Shown: positions 1 through 12,084 of the stretch, in pieces | How the letters are laid out: every line of letters begins with the position of its first letter | Numbering within the stretch: the first letter of the stretch is position 1 | Assembly: GCF_000687475.1 (NCBI RefSeq) | Contig: NC_057317.1 | Location: 2,046,001 to 2,110,000, forward strand | From: Ustilaginoidea virens | Taxonomy: Eukaryota > Ascomycota > Sordariomycetes > Hypocreales > Clavicipitaceae | DNA: 64,000 bases | Reading direction: 5' to 3' | Translations under genes and position numbers: made by a program | Notes under the pieces: model-generated | The model's input: the letters and a program-made list of their open reading frames with translations, nothing else | Told to the model about the DNA's origin: nothing | The model's database searches: none

Positions 1-828
1 AAAAGAAAAATAATGACGGAGGAGGAGGAGGAGGAGGAGGAGGAGAAGGAGGAGTGAAAAAGTCAATGCACTAGATGAGTACGGTCGAGATGGTAGGTTC
101 CAGTCTTTTGATGTCTCGGAATCTGGTCGGTAAGCGTGGTGTGGCACAAAACAGCTCAGCCTTGACCAATTTATGTTGTAAGCGGTCGAAAAACCTTGAC
201 CTGGCAGAGGAGTCTTTGTGCGACGTCGGCAGCGGGCGGTCGACCTTGCACAGGACGTGCGACGAGTTGGAGGTCGTCAAGTCGGACTGGAAGGATTTCA
301 GCTGATTCGACGAGAAACAAAGGATTGAGGAGATGCGATATGTCGAATGGCTTGGTCAATCTACCTAGGTCGGTCGATGACGACGCCCTGAAGGCCCCTT
401 TCAGGGCAGGGAAATAAACCAAGCAATAAGGGCAGCGAGGGGAGCGAGGGCAGTGAGGCAATTGGCAATTGGCAATTGGAGATTGGAGGCAGAGGAGCAA
501 GGACGCGAGCCAATTGAGGTAACATGAAGATGGATGTGGCAGGAGGCGGCAGGAGGCGGCAGGAATCACGGGCCAACTGGCTGCCAGACCGGTGGCAGCT
601 GACGTTCCAATAATCGATGTCAATTCGAGAATTCGAGGGCCCTCGGCGGACCAGACTTGATCCAGAGGAGTATCCCCCTAATAAACCCCCCAAGAAACCC
701 CCCAAGAACCCCCCAAGAACCTGATGTCCCCCCGAGGCCCCGCCTAACCGCCACCGGCCCCTCCATCGTCACCGTGAATTTCTGGACTCGCAAGTTGCCA
801 ACTTGTGGAATCATGAGAGCCAAAAAAA

Positions 829-880
829 AAAAAATAAATAAATAAATAAATAAATAAATAAAAAAATAAAAAATAAAAAA
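829..880. repeat. A-rich (AAAT)n microsatellite
   Basis: A run of A followed by seven or so AAAT units and a further A/T-rich tail. It is a simple repeat in intergenic DNA. Confidence 0.85.
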
Positions 881-1615
881 GGCCAATCTGGGCAACGACT
901 GCCCGGAAAATGTCTCGTTTTGACCAGACTCTTGAAAGCCCCTACTCGGTAGTACTACTCCGTACATACTGCGGGACCATCGAGGGCGACGCAAAGGGCG
1001 TGGCTTCGTCCTGCCTTGGCCCATTGCCTGCCGAGTACTCCGTACTGTACTCCGTTCATGGCAACGAGACCTGTCCGATTAATCAGCTGTAGTGGCGCTG
1101 CCCGTCAATTTATCAGGCGCGCTGCGTCTGGACCATCTCTGGCGGGAACTGATGGAGGGAGACGAGGCAGACGTCATGGGAGCAAATAATTGTGCCGCTG
1201 AAATAGGTCATGACCAACAGATGAGCCGGCAGATGACCAACCCAAGGACCAGCCTACCCTACCTACAATGCCATCTTTTCAAAGCCTACAGTCAGCTTAC
1301 AGACAGCTTCGAGAAAGGGGCCGGGGCTAGATTTGGATTGGCGTAGACGTTCAATGCCGCCTCGTCACTCGCCAGTCCTGCTCATCCACGGCTTTCCCAC
1401 AAGCACCAAGTCGCAACGGTTGACCCCGAGTCGTGAATCCCGCCCGACTACTCCGTAGCCGGTCTGGACTTCTCTAACTTGCTCTCTGCGTTCCAGCTCC
1501 TGCCCCCGGCAATCGGCCCCCCTGCACCGACTCCCGCGCTCGCGCAAACCGACGAGCCGAATGCGGTTTGCCGGGCCCCCGGTCACTAGACACTGACTGG
1601 CCTGACTAAAAGTAA

Positions 1616-1695
1616 ATAGGTAGGTACCTAATGTAACTACCAGGAGGTAGGTAAGGTACCTAGGTAGGTACCTACCTAGGTAGGTAGGTAGACAA
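1616..1695. repeat. TAGGTACC / CCTAGGTA tandem array
   Basis: About 80 bases are built from the 4-bp word TAGG/CCTA interleaved with GTACC, so the array is strongly self-complementary (for example CCTAGGTAGGTACC). Related arrays occur at 9236-9285 and 9655-9690, and a CTAC version lies near 11093-11113. Confidence 0.8.
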
Positions 1696-2863
1696 CCTAG
1701 CGTGCAGCGCATGACAAATCAAGGCCCCCGACGACAATTGCCACGAGTCGATGACTTGCAGGAGGCAGGCACCAAGTAGCGACCCATATCTCCAAGTCGT
1801 TCCGGAAACCCAGCTTGGTTCACTCGATGCGCGATACGTTGCGTGCTTCCTTTCTGATATTGCACGTCTTTCATTCAGGCATGGATGGGTACCGAGTACA
1901 CACAGGTACAGTCCGGACGATGCCGTCGACCACGCAACGCAAATCTGGCTTCTCTGGCTTCTCTGGCTTCGATTCCAGATTTGCCGGCGGATGAGGTCAT
2001 GACTTGTTCACGTCAGCAAGGGCAGCACTGCAGCCAGGTCGCGACAAACCTGGGATTCTTTTAGCTCAAGAACCAGAAAACTCCCAAAAAAAATAAAATC
2101 GGGGGGCGGGCCCAGTTACGCCGCAGGTACTTGCGACCTGGCGGGATCCCGCCGCGACTGCCCAGGTACTCGCTGCCAAGATGGGTCGTGTCCTGAGATA
2201 TCCCGGCCAATCACAAGCAGCGTCGCATCATCGCGGAAGCAATGGCGTCGATGTCGTGATCGACCCGAAATGCAGCGCCTTAGTGCTTGGGGTGCGAGTT
2301 GTTGGTTCAGGGCAAGCCCAGGAGCCCGTGCAAGATGGCGCCCCGGGCATAAGCAGAGGCAGGCAGATGGAGCAAGCCGTATGATGTGCTTTGCCTTATT
2401 GACGCTTGCTCATGTTTCGCGCTCTGTAGTCGGCCCCGGGGGACTTATACGCCCCCCCTCCTCTGCTGTTTGCCTGTTGTTTGCCTGTTGTTTGCCTGTC
2501 GTTTTGCCCTTCATCTTGCTCACTCTCCTAGTCTTCGAGACAGCTCTTGTTCGGTTCTGCATTAACCCTCTGGCCCTTGGGATCCTCGTCCGGTTCAACA
2601 ACTGTATAGATATTGATCTGCGACATAATCGGCACTCATCCTTTTCTACCTGACGCGTCACGAAAGTCTATTGTGGCCCGGAGAACGACAGCGAGGGAAG
2701 TGGAAGAAAACACGCACCTGCAATAAATAGAGATACGACGTCACACCCTCTGTCCCTCTTTCTGAATCCATAAAACGGAAACACCTCGGAGCCGTTTGCC
2801 TCAATTGGCCCAAGTTCCAAAACAAAAAGGCCCTGAGCACTCCCACAGTTGACTTATCGCGAC

Positions 2864-3778
2864 ATGTCTTCGGCCACCACCAGCATCAACACCCAATCGT
2901 CGTCATTGGGCGGTAAAGTCGAGCCCGAATCCGGATATGCCTCGGGACAATCTGATTGCTCGGCAGAGGAGCCCCCTCGGCCCGAAGTCTTCTTGACCCA
3001 AGCTCACATCGAATATCTCAACAAGCAGATGGAACCTATGCACCCCATGGACATTCTTCGCTTCTGCAAAATCTTATTTCCCAATCTGTTCCAATCATCG
3101 GCGTTCGGGTTGACCGGTCTGGCCACCATGGACATGCTGTCCAAGATTCAGGAGGAGAACCCAGAGTCAAGACCTGTCGAGCTCATATTTCTCGATACCC
3201 TGTACCACTTTAAAGAGACGTATGAGTTGGTAGACCGTGTCAAGGCCCGATATCCCAATGTTCCCGTCAACGTCTTCAAGCCTGACGGTGTCGAGTCGGT
3301 CGAGCAATTTGAGAAAACATATGGCCAAGAGCTGTGGCATACTGCGGAGGAAGTGTACGACTGGATTGTCAAGGTCGAGCCACTGCAAAGAGCCTATGAG
3401 GAACTCAAGGTTACAGCCGTCTTGAATGGCCGTCGCAGATCCCAAGGTGCTGCTCGTGGCTCCATCCCCATACTCGAGCTCGATGAGGAGAGAAACGTCA
3501 TCAAGATCAACCCCATGGCTGCGTGGTCATTCTCGCAGGTTCAAGACTATGTCAAGGCCAACCGAGTCCCCTACAATGCTCTGCTTGACCAAGGGTACAA
3601 ATCTGTCGGCGACTGGCACTCAACGTCTCCCGTCAAGGAAGGAGAGGATGAACGTGCCGGCCGCTGGAAGGGCAAATCCAAGACTGAGTGCGGTATACAC
3701 AACAAGAAGTCCAGATACGCTCAGTTGGTGTCCGAGATGGAGGCTAACCAGGGTGGCAATGTCATCGCCCCTGTCTAA
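2864..3778 (+). CDS. MET16: Phosphoadenylylsulfate (PAPS) reductase
   Basis: This intronless 304-residue protein reduces 3'-phosphoadenylyl sulfate to sulfite, with thioredoxin as electron donor, in cytosolic sulfate assimilation. The C-terminal motif ECGIH carries the single catalytic cysteine at about residue 276, and the central region 'TAVLNGRRRSQGAARGSI' is the typical substrate-binding stretch. The C-terminal KSKTECGIHNKKS block is highly characteristic. I chose the ATG at 2864; an in-frame TTG five codons upstream is not a plausible fungal start. The first 45 residues are Ser/Thr-rich and probably disordered. Family length is about 250-310 residues, so the gene looks complete. The next gene downstream (TYW3) runs in the same direction. 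MET1, needed for the next step of the pathway, lies about 11 kb away. The identification is secure from the motifs. Confidence 0.95.
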   Translation: MSSATTSINTQSSSLGGKVEPESGYASGQSDCSAEEPPRPEVFLTQAHIEYLNKQMEPMHPMDILRFCKILFPNLFQSSAFGLTGLATMDMLSKIQEENPESRPVELIFLDTLYHFKETYELVDRVKARYPNVPVNVFKPDGVESVEQFEKTYGQELWHTAEEVYDWIVKVEPLQRAYEELKVTAVLNGRRRSQGAARGSIPILELDEERNVIKINPMAAWSFSQVQDYVKANRVPYNALLDQGYKSVGDWHSTSPVKEGEDERAGRWKGKSKTECGIHNKKSRYAQLVSEMEANQGGNVIAPV

Positions 3779-4468
3779 AGATGACGGGGTCCGTCTCCTC
3801 CCTGCCTGCATGCACAGAGCACACCAACGGGAGCGTATTTGACAGCAACCGTTTTGCAGTCGGCCAGCGGCTGAAGCGCTCCGACTTTGTGGTGATTTTC
3901 TCCTGTTTCGTCAATCAGCCGCAAAGGTGCTGGATATACTGGGAGGAGGTTTGCAGGGCTCTCGACTCCGACGAAATCATGGAAACGGCGTTTCAAAGAA
4001 TTCCTGTTTTGCCTCTCTGTTTATATATATGGCCATTTGTGCACATTGGGTAGCGCTCACTAGAATGATGATGAAATAAAAAGCGTGTACTGTTGTCGAA
4101 TGAATGGACGCCGCCGTGCCGCGAATATTTGTTTATGACGTTTGAGGTTGAGTGATGTGGCAGACGAGAGCCGCTGACTTTACTGCTTGGATCTTGAGTT
4201 GGATCTTGTGTTGGGTAAGAATGGCCAGACTCTGATTGGCGCAACGTCACGCAAAGTGGACGAATCAGACGATCCAGCCTTGACGACAGCAAAGAACGTG
4301 TTTTGATTGACTTGAACAGCTCAAGAGTTACACCAACTCACCCTTGAAGCATTGCACTCAATATCTGCTTTTGACACCGTCGAATCGGAGCTCTTACTGG
4401 AACGGCTTGAGCTTAGAACAACGGTACATTCATCCAGCTCTACCATTGCAAGCGGGCAGAATTTGCAA
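3779..4468. other. Intergenic between PAPS reductase and TYW3
   Basis: Contains the 3' end of the PAPS reductase transcript (AATAAA-like signal ATGAAATAAAAAG near 4071-4083) and the presumed promoter of TYW3. An in-frame ATG at 4352 would extend TYW3 by 39 residues, but that extension has no family support. Confidence 0.5.
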
Positions 4469-5526
4469 ATGCTAAACCGGCGCGGGAATTCCCTCCCCGA
4501 ACCTTCGTCAAGCTTCGTCGTTAGAAAAAGAAAGATACTAGAGCAATTGGCAGTACCTGATTCCGAATACACGGATGCATCTCCTAAAGGCACAGTCGAC
4601 ATAGGCATTCGGGACCTGATTGGCGAGATCAATTCCGTACAAGGCCTGGTGACGACAAGCAGCTGTGCTGGCCGAGTTAGCGTCTTCCTCGAAGGGCGGA
4701 AAGCATCACTAGCTGGGGGAGGAGATGCAGATGATCATTCGCGGCAGGTAGCTGGGGTTGGCGGCAAAGGTGCTGGCGGCACTTGGCTACATGTATCTCA
4801 CGAGGCAGTCCATGGCCAAGAATGGATCGAGGCCCTGTCATTTACCAATCCGCCCCAGAACGCTCCGCCCGGTCAAGAAAGGAGGCTGATTCACTTCAAG
4901 TTTGAGCCTATGGTGAGTTGAGCCTTTGCGAGCAGCCTCTCTCTCTACGAGGCCGCGACCTATTCCACACCCGGCCAAGAAGCCGCAGCCGAACTTGGTA
5001 GAGAACCAGGGCTAACAGTATGCCCAAGATTCTTCATGTTCTCACCACGTCCCTGATCCATGCACAACTTTTACTTCGAGCCGCTCTCCAAGCAGGCTTT
5101 CGTGAGTCTGGCGCTATCAACGTCACATCACAGAGCGATTTGTCCGCCACCCCCATTGTCGCCATCCGCTCCATGGGACTTGGCTTCGAATCACTCATCG
5201 GCTATCAACCAGCATCCTCTAGCCTGAAACATCCACTTGTATCAGCAACTTACCTCCAGACACTGATGAATATCGCAAATGAGCGTTTTGAAGAAAACGC
5301 GAAGCGCATTGCTAGGTTTCGCAGCGCCTTTGGGGAAATTGTTCTGGAGCCGAGGGGGGTGAAGCTGAATCCTGAGGGATTGGAGTGGGAGGATGCTGCT
5401 ACAAGGAAAGAAAGGATGAAGGCCGAAGGGTTGAGAAGGAAGGTGGCGATGACGGCTGAAGCCAAGCAGAAGCCTGGAGTGGAGGAATCAGAGTTGGACT
5501 TGTGCGATACTTGTTTGCGATGCTAG
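4469..5526 (+). CDS. TYW3: tRNA wybutosine-synthesizing protein 3 (TYW3)
   Basis: Exons 4469-4912 and 5029-5526 encode 313 residues. The intron 4913-5028 starts GTGAGT, has the branch site GCTAAC and ends CAAG, at phase 0. TYW3 is the SAM-dependent methyltransferase that acts in wybutosine synthesis at position 37 of tRNA-Phe. Visible family blocks are KRKILEQLAVPDSEYTDASPKG near the N-terminus, TTSSCAGRVSVF just after it, WLHVSHEAV before the intron and, in exon 2, 'ILHVLTTSLIHAQLLL' followed by AALQAGFRESGAINVT. The splice joins FKFEPM to ILHVL exactly as expected. The start at 4469 sits just before the conserved N-terminal helix; an upstream in-frame ATG (4352) is possible. The C-terminal 50 residues are charged. 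The gene converges on MIC19. Confidence 0.9.
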
Positions 5527-6268
5527 GTCGGGTCCTTGGGGGCAGGATAGATGGGTTTGGCGCAGTAATCATTGCACAAGAGACGGGAAGCGGCATGCGG
5601 TTTTTTTTCTTTTTTTTCTTTTCATGAGAAAAACGAAGAGACATGCACAAAGAGGGGGCGATGATAGTTGGGAAGAAATGACGAGATCAAACATTCCCAC
5701 GGGTCAGCATAATTTCCCACATCACTGGGCTACATGACTTGAATATTGTGCTGACGAGATAGGGAACGTACGTGTGATTTGCTGCTGGCAAGTCCCTTCT
5801 TCATCATATTATAACAATGATGAAGTTCCCAAAAAGCAGGGAAAAACAAGTTGTGATTCCCAGGGCATCGGTAAACAAGCTGCACCCATGGCATCTCGAT
5901 CCACGGGCTGGAAGTCATAGCGTCGCGAACGGCACCACATCAAGGCTGCCAGTCTTTAAACACGATTGTACTTTTTAAGTCGCTTTGCCAAGTCGCTTTG
6001 CCATCTTTGAATGCACGCAATGCCGTAATGTACAGTAAAAAAAGACACCGATCGGGTTGTGCAACACTTTTCCTCCGGCGGCGCAACTCTATCCTCTTGG
6101 CTGTTGGCATGGCCCCCACCAAACCGTTTCCATGGCGCGTTTTTTCCCTGCTTCGGATTCGCAAAGGAAGAAAAAAATTCATGCAAAGAGATATCAAGCC
6201 ATACCCCGTCCAGGAGGGGCGGGGGGGAGGGGAGACACTCGCGATTTGCGTTTTTAGCCCCCCTTTTC
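5527..6268. other. Convergent intergenic region (TYW3 / MIC19)
   Basis: Holds the 3' ends of two convergent genes. A T-rich run at 5600-5622 is the only notable feature; no gene is visible. Confidence 0.5.
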
Positions 6269-6966
6269 TTACGAGGTAATTTTGTCGACCCAAGACTTCT
6301 CCAACCTCCTTACTTCAGCCTTGAAAGTTTCCACTTCTTTCCAGCAGTCGAGCGGTCGTCGATCGTTCTCGCGCAAGCAACGGATGACTTCACTGCGAGC
6401 CTTTTCTACATTCTCGGGCAAGTCGCGGATCTTCTTTCTCTGTTCCAGTTTGCGGCGCAGGTCTTCGACTTCCTTGCCGAGCGAGAAGCTGGTAGTGCCT
6501 TTGTCGTCGCTGGTGGTTTCTGAGGCGAATTTTTCGTGAGAAACCTTGAGGGCCTCGGTTTCCTTGTTGTCAAGCTTCTTGAGCTCCTCGGCTACACGGG
6601 CTTGGACGTGTTGCTCGACGAGCCTTGCGCGGGAGGCGTCGGTCTTGTCGGGTACGGGGATTGTGTTAGCAGAGCGGGGACGAACAGGCAGTTGCAGATG
6701 AGACGGAGTCTGAAGTGTCGGGGAGGCTCAAAGCGCGCAAATGGGCAGATTGAGAGAGGATCGGGGGGCCTTCGCACCTCGGGGCTGGATCGCAATGCGT
6801 CGACGACTTCGAGAGAGACGCTAGGTGGTCCTGAGCTGGTTTTGGTGGGTTTTGATGAGTACATTCTGGCCGGACGAGGTCAGCGGGACTTGGGGGGGAA
6901 TGGTTGTTCTTACGCCTTCCATTGATACTGGCCATGGGCATCCTCTTTGGATGTGCTGGCACCCAT
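6269..6966 (-). CDS. MIC19: MICOS complex subunit MIC19
   Basis: Three exons, 6914-6966, 6778-6865 and 6269-6643, encode 171 residues; introns are 48 and 134 bp (GTAAGA...CCAG and GTGCGA...CAAG with a GCTAAC branch site). MIC19 is a peripheral inner-membrane protein of the MICOS complex that holds mitochondrial crista junctions. The protein starts MGASTSK, a typical N-myristoylation signal. A VSLEVVDALRSSPE block follows, the two splice junctions restore SSPE-TDASRARLVEQHVQ, then a long charged coiled coil, and finally RCLRENDRRPLDCW, the cysteine pair of the reduced CHCH-like end in filamentous fungi. Length and block order match Pezizomycotina MIC19. It is easily missed because every exon is short and lies in a different frame. 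Confidence 0.87.
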
Positions 6967-8850
6967 CTTGTTGAGCTCGATGGCAGCGTGGCAATTCTGT
7001 TCAACGACATGGATGTGTTTGGGGGATGCCTTCCAACGGCTCGGCCTACAATTTTCCGGCTGCTCCTCGGGCGCCTCGCCCAATAGCAATGGCCGGGGGT
7101 TATCGGGATGAGACGGGGACAACCGGCACTTTGGTGCCTGAGGCAGCCGAGGCCAGTCTCTGCCGTCTCTGCCTCATATCATGGTGGCTGGGACTTTTTG
7201 TCATGCGCCATGCCATGTGGCTGGATTTTGCACGTCATGCACAAGCACACCATCCTGGGGCAGCACTCGCAGCATTCATTGTCCTGATGATGAAACGCAT
7301 CCAAACCACATCCTACATGTGACGGTCATGCTCGAGCCTTGACTCGAGAGGCGTTCTTGGCGGCATACTCTACTGACACGCGTCCGAATCAAAACAATGG
7401 TGCCATTGAAGCCAGGAATTACAAGGCGAGACTCTCGGGGGATATGCCATTCTCGTGCGACCCAAATCCGCCTTCTATCTGCCTGGGTTTCGTCACCAAG
7501 TCGAACGTCGATCACTGGTCCTGCTCACATTGCTTGCTCGCCAGCGCTTACGACATTCTTTGCATTTATCCCGGCCCGCGCATGCCGATACAGAGCCGGA
7601 GAATGTCCCAAGGACGACAGCGGTGGCCGGGGAGTGGGATACGCAAAAGGTCACGATGTCCGCGGCACATGGCATGCCCGGCCCAACGAAGTAATTCTGC
7701 GGGCCATGCATGCGTCTACTGTTGCAACGGCTGACGATTTTCATGTTTATGCTTGCTGCATGGTCTTGCGGCTTGCTTACCAATGCTCCTGATGGAGAAG
7801 GGAAAAAAAAAATTAGAAACCGGGGCATTATTCGCCGAGAAGGATTCGATGCATCTTTTCCTTGGCAAGGCAAGGCGACTGACGGGATGATGGAACGTCT
7901 GCGGTACACGGGCTACGCAATCCACGTGCAGGATACTACCCAAGCTATCGTATCGAGCGGGAAGGTTTTGCCTGGAAAAAAAGTCAGTCGGCGCGATGGA
8001 ACCGGCCGTCGCATAGCCGACTCCTCCGAGTGACGGCGTATGAGCTTGGTGATGGTCCCGAACCCGAAAGGAATGACCGAGAGGTGATGATGCTGTGGAG
8101 AAGCGCAGGCCGTCGTCGCGATCGGTAACATCAGGCGACAAGGGTTTCGCACGCTGCCAACGTTTTCGATTACGTGGACATAATCGGGACCGCGCCGTCA
8201 TCTTCCCAAGTAGAAGGGGGCGATGGGGCCGAAACCTTAATCCAGTCTGGATGGCGAGACGGCACGATCGGGGGCTGAAATGGCATTTGGCCGGTACGAT
8301 TAGCTTAGTTCTTGCCAGAAGGTAAAAGAGCGGGGTTCGGGCGATGGAGACAAGCAGCCTGAAGAACATGCTAAATACTTTGCGGGATGGATGGGTGATG
8401 GGGTGTCTGGTTTGATGCGCCAGCCCTGTGGATATTACGACGCGGTTCTTTCTGTGGATGGAGAGCCAACGCTGGGCACCTTCGTCCTGGAGGGGGAGGA
8501 AGGGGGGGGGGGGGGGGAGAGGAAGATGAGGAAATCGACCGACTTTTGAGCAGGGAAATAGTCACCCTCCCTCTAGGCAGCAATGGCAGCAATCAATCCA
8601 GCAAGAGGCACGGGGCTGGCGGTTTGAGTTGAGGCCGCCTCAATTGGAGCAGCCAACAGCCAGCAGCCACCCGCAACCCGCCATGTTAGCGTCAAATGTC
8701 AATAAGGATCCAGCCAGGTTCGTCTCCTGGACTGTCGGTCGAGTCTGGTCTTGACCGATGGAAGAGCCGCATGCGCCGGCTGCCTGCTGCCCCCCTTGGT
8801 CCACGCGCATCGGGCAACAGCTGGTCAGTGAGGTCAGTGAGTGACATGGG

Positions 8851-8950
8851 CAAGTAGGCAAGTAGGCAAGTTGGCAGTTGGCAGTTGGCAGTTAGCAGTT
8901 GGCAGTTGGCAGTTGGCAGGTAGCAGCTGGCAGTTGGCAGTTGGCAGTGG
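8851..8950. repeat. GGCAGTT minisatellite
   Basis: About 12 units of the 7-bp word TTGGCAG with small variants (TTAGCAG, GTAGCAG) and a leading AAGTAGGC version. The same kind of array, with AATTGGC units, appears at 460-480. Confidence 0.85.
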
Positions 8951-10522
8951 GTGGTGGGTGGTGGAACGGGGGCCAGCCACAAGGGGTCAATTTACCGGCT
9001 GGGTTGCCCCGTAGCCAGTCAGAGAAGACCTCTCTGGTCGAATCGTGGCGCGTCGGATGCAACGCAGCCGAGTGGAATCGTGGCTGCAAGGACTTGGGCC
9101 CTGAGGCCCCCCCCCGGCCCCCTGCCCCTGGGCTTGTTTGGTTCCAGGTTCCGCTGCGGCGCGGCGCCAAGTCGAAAAAAACGGGGCCACCAGTCGACAC
9201 GAAACGAAACAAGCACCCAAGCCAAGACTCAAGAGGTACCTAGGTACCTAATAGGTGCCTACCTACCTCCTAGTAGGTACGTGCCTGCCCGAAGTGCGGC
9301 AGCTAGACGGGAGGCGGTGCTACATAGCACAGAGCCTACTCCGTACACAGGCAACAATTCGCGCTTGCCAAGCAGGGGAGGAGGGGGATGGCGAACAAGA
9401 CACAGACAACCGAGTACGGAGTCCAACCGAGTACAACCGAGGACGCAGTGTATTACGCAATCTTGGCCGTGCACTTTGTTCTGCCAGCCTGCAGTTGATG
9501 AGCAGCAGGAGCAGCAGGAGGACAACGGCACTGCTCCCCTTCCGCTTACAAAGCAACCTGCGACTGGGTGCGCAAAAAAGCCGACTAGCAGAGAGATTCG
9601 CATCGACGGATACACAAGAACGCCGTGGGGAGCAAAGTACGGAGTAGGTGGTACCGAGGTAGGTACCTTGTAGATACCGTCCCCCTAGGCAGGCACGCAG
9701 CAAGCCCGGTTTGAAGATTGGCACCGATGAACCAATCAATCAAGCGCGCGGGCCCTCCCCTCCGTCACCCTGGCCCCCACCGCCCCACCCCTTGGCTGAT
9801 TCCCGTTCGTGCCGGATCCGACGTGCTAGTGACGGTCTGGCGCACAAGAAAACCACAATGAACAAGAGGGAAGAAGAGATGCGATTTGGCATGGCAGCTG
9901 GGCTGCGCGCTTTTGCCATGTTCAACCAGACTCTTGCAGGGCAGACAGAGGTCGCGCTGTTGCCTGTGCGTTCTGCACTCTTGCGCGACTTGGACCAGGA
10001 GCAGGAGCGAGCACGAGCAACGCATTGTTTGGCTGCCGGGGGGTTGGTTCCCTGGACCATCATCTCCACGAACGCGTCAGGGACCCCCTTGTTCATAAGA
10101 GGCGGGCAAGGCATGCGCCCCCTCGTCCGCGTTGCCTCGCCCAATCTCTCGTCATGCATGGTTCGAGATTTCAAGGACTCCAGACTCCAGACAACCGCAA
10201 ACTAGCGATACGGTGGATGGCCTTGTCGAGGGAAGAGGGGGGGGGGGGGGGGGAGGCAAGGTGCTCTGCTCTATGCTCTGTTGGTTGGGTTCGACGCGCC
10301 TACTCACTCGCACGTGCAAACTCGGGTACAGATACGTAGTTTGTGCCACAACAGATGGATGGGGTGGCTGCATCATCTTGACTGCGGTTGCATTTCTCTG
10401 TCTTTTTCTCCTGTTCTTGTATCATCCACCGCCCCCATTCATCGTCGCTTTGGCTTCGACGTGAATGCGAAGGGGGGTTTCGTTTCGTTTGATAGCTCCC
10501 TTGTCTTCCGTCCTTTGCATGG

Positions 10523-10600
10523 CCACCTGCCGCCTGCCACCTGCCGCCTGCCGCCTGCTGTCTGCCGCCTGCTGTCTGCCACCTGCCACCTGCAACCTGG
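10523..10600. repeat. CACCTGCCGCCTGC minisatellite
   Basis: Tandem 7-bp units of CCGCCTG/CCACCTG/CTGTCTG type in upstream DNA of the ferric reductase gene. Confidence 0.8.
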
Positions 10601-12084
10601 TTGTTCAGCTTGCCTCGACGCTCTTTTGAGGCCACCGGCTCCCCCGAATACTACATGTACTTACCGCCTCGCCCGTCCGTCCAGCCCAGCCTGTTCGATT
10701 TCGGCTTTTCTGCACTGTCTCCAGTCTGCATCCAATTCTTTTATTCCCGTTGCATTAGGCACTAGGCCCCCCGTCAGCGTCGTCGGAACCACAATTCTCT
10801 CTTGCTCGCATGCTTCTTCGAGGCTGCCCATAGGTTTCCAGTGACAGCTGCCGAGTCACATCCACCGGCTGTACCGGACGTTCTGTGGGTGGGGGGAGGG
10901 AGGAGCGCTTGTTTGCTCCCATCTTATCTCCTCCTTGCCAGAATCAGGAAAGGAGCCACGAAAGAAGGTAAACCGACGCATAGTCAGAAGAGAAGAACAA
11001 GAACAAGAACAAGAAAAAAAGGGCCCCGGAAATAAGAAACCACATGGGAAGCCCCCCTATCGAATCATCCAGAGTAAACATACCTATTTTCCTATCTACC
11101 TACCTACCTTGGGTACTCAACCAACCCGTCCGTCTCCTTCACCTAACGTTCGTTCTCATCCACTCGACTGCTGGCGCTGCGCGTCACTCTCACATCATCG
11201 AAGTCACGATAAACGCTGCCTCTCTCACAGCTTATAAGATTATTTTGCGACTTCACCTCGCCGTCGACCTCTTGGGCTTCAATCACACACGCAGCGTACT
11301 GCTTGGCTACTCGGATCTGCACGCAGACATATACCTATTCCGTACCAATCTCGCCCCAACCTCTTGTCCTTGTCTGCATCAAGGCTCGGAATACCCACGA
11401 AACGTGGTGGTCCCCCCTGGCACCACCACCAGCCTTGCACCGCCAGCTTCAGCCTTGCTCCGCGGACCGCTGGTCGCTTTCCCATCCGATACCATTACTT
11501 ACTTACCCTTGCCCCTACTCCCGTCCTAATCTTCACTGCTGGGCAGCTCGGGATTCCGGCGTCGATCGTGCATGAGCCCTGGCAAGCACGCCAGTCTCCT
11601 GCTGACCTTCCTTCGGAATCCTTCACTTACGTCGCCTTGAATATAGCTCGTCGAAATCTATTCGTTTCCGGCACCATCGGGACTCGGGACCCTGCCCGTC
11701 TGGCTCACCGAAGCTGCCGCTCTCTCGCGGGTGTTCTTTCTCTCCTTTGCCACAGGCCTTGCTTGCAAGTTGATTCCTTCCCCATGCGTGCATGATGCTA
11801 TTAAGCATCTGCATGTAAATAAGATTGGCGCTTCTCCCTTTTCATCATTACCGGACTTTGGGAATCCGTCCAAAACAGTTTTGTCACAACATTACTGCTT
11901 GGATACGGGGATTTCTTCTCAGAACCTTGCTTTTCATAACTTCTATTTCGCCCTCTCTTTTCGCCCTCTCTTTTCGCCTCCCCCCCTCCTCCCCTCGCCC
12001 TCTCCTTCCCCCCTGCCCTTTTCAACCCCTCCCTGCTCGATTTCCTTCTGCTAGTGCTGGATCGCCAGCGTTGCCCCAGACAAG

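Larger units (their letters stand above)
1..2863. other. Intergenic, no supportable gene
   Basis: No open frame here has recognisable domains or splice structure. The stretch opens with a GGA/GAG trinucleotide run (about 17-53), has an AAAT microsatellite (about 829-880), several TACTCCGTAC words (956-965 and 1036-1045) and a TAGGTACC-type array at 1616-1695. The last few hundred bases are the promoter and leader of the PAPS reductase gene. Confidence 0.6.
6967..12084. other. 5.1-kb intergenic region without a supportable gene
   Basis: Open frames of up to 240 codons exist but none shows a domain, signal peptide plus stop context, or a coherent splice model. The stretch contains a GGCAGTT minisatellite (8851-8950), TAGGTACC arrays (9236-9285, 9655-9690), a CACCTGCCGCC minisatellite (10523-10600) and G-runs (8505-8518, 10235-10252). 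The last kilobase is pyrimidine-rich (CCCTCTCTTTTCGCC repeated near 11948-11980) and is probably the long 5' leader and promoter of the ferric reductase gene. Confidence 0.55.

Noticed and set aside
7716..8369. A 217-codon minus-strand open frame
   Set aside because: No recognisable domain, no signal peptide, no family-like start; composition like its non-coding surroundings.
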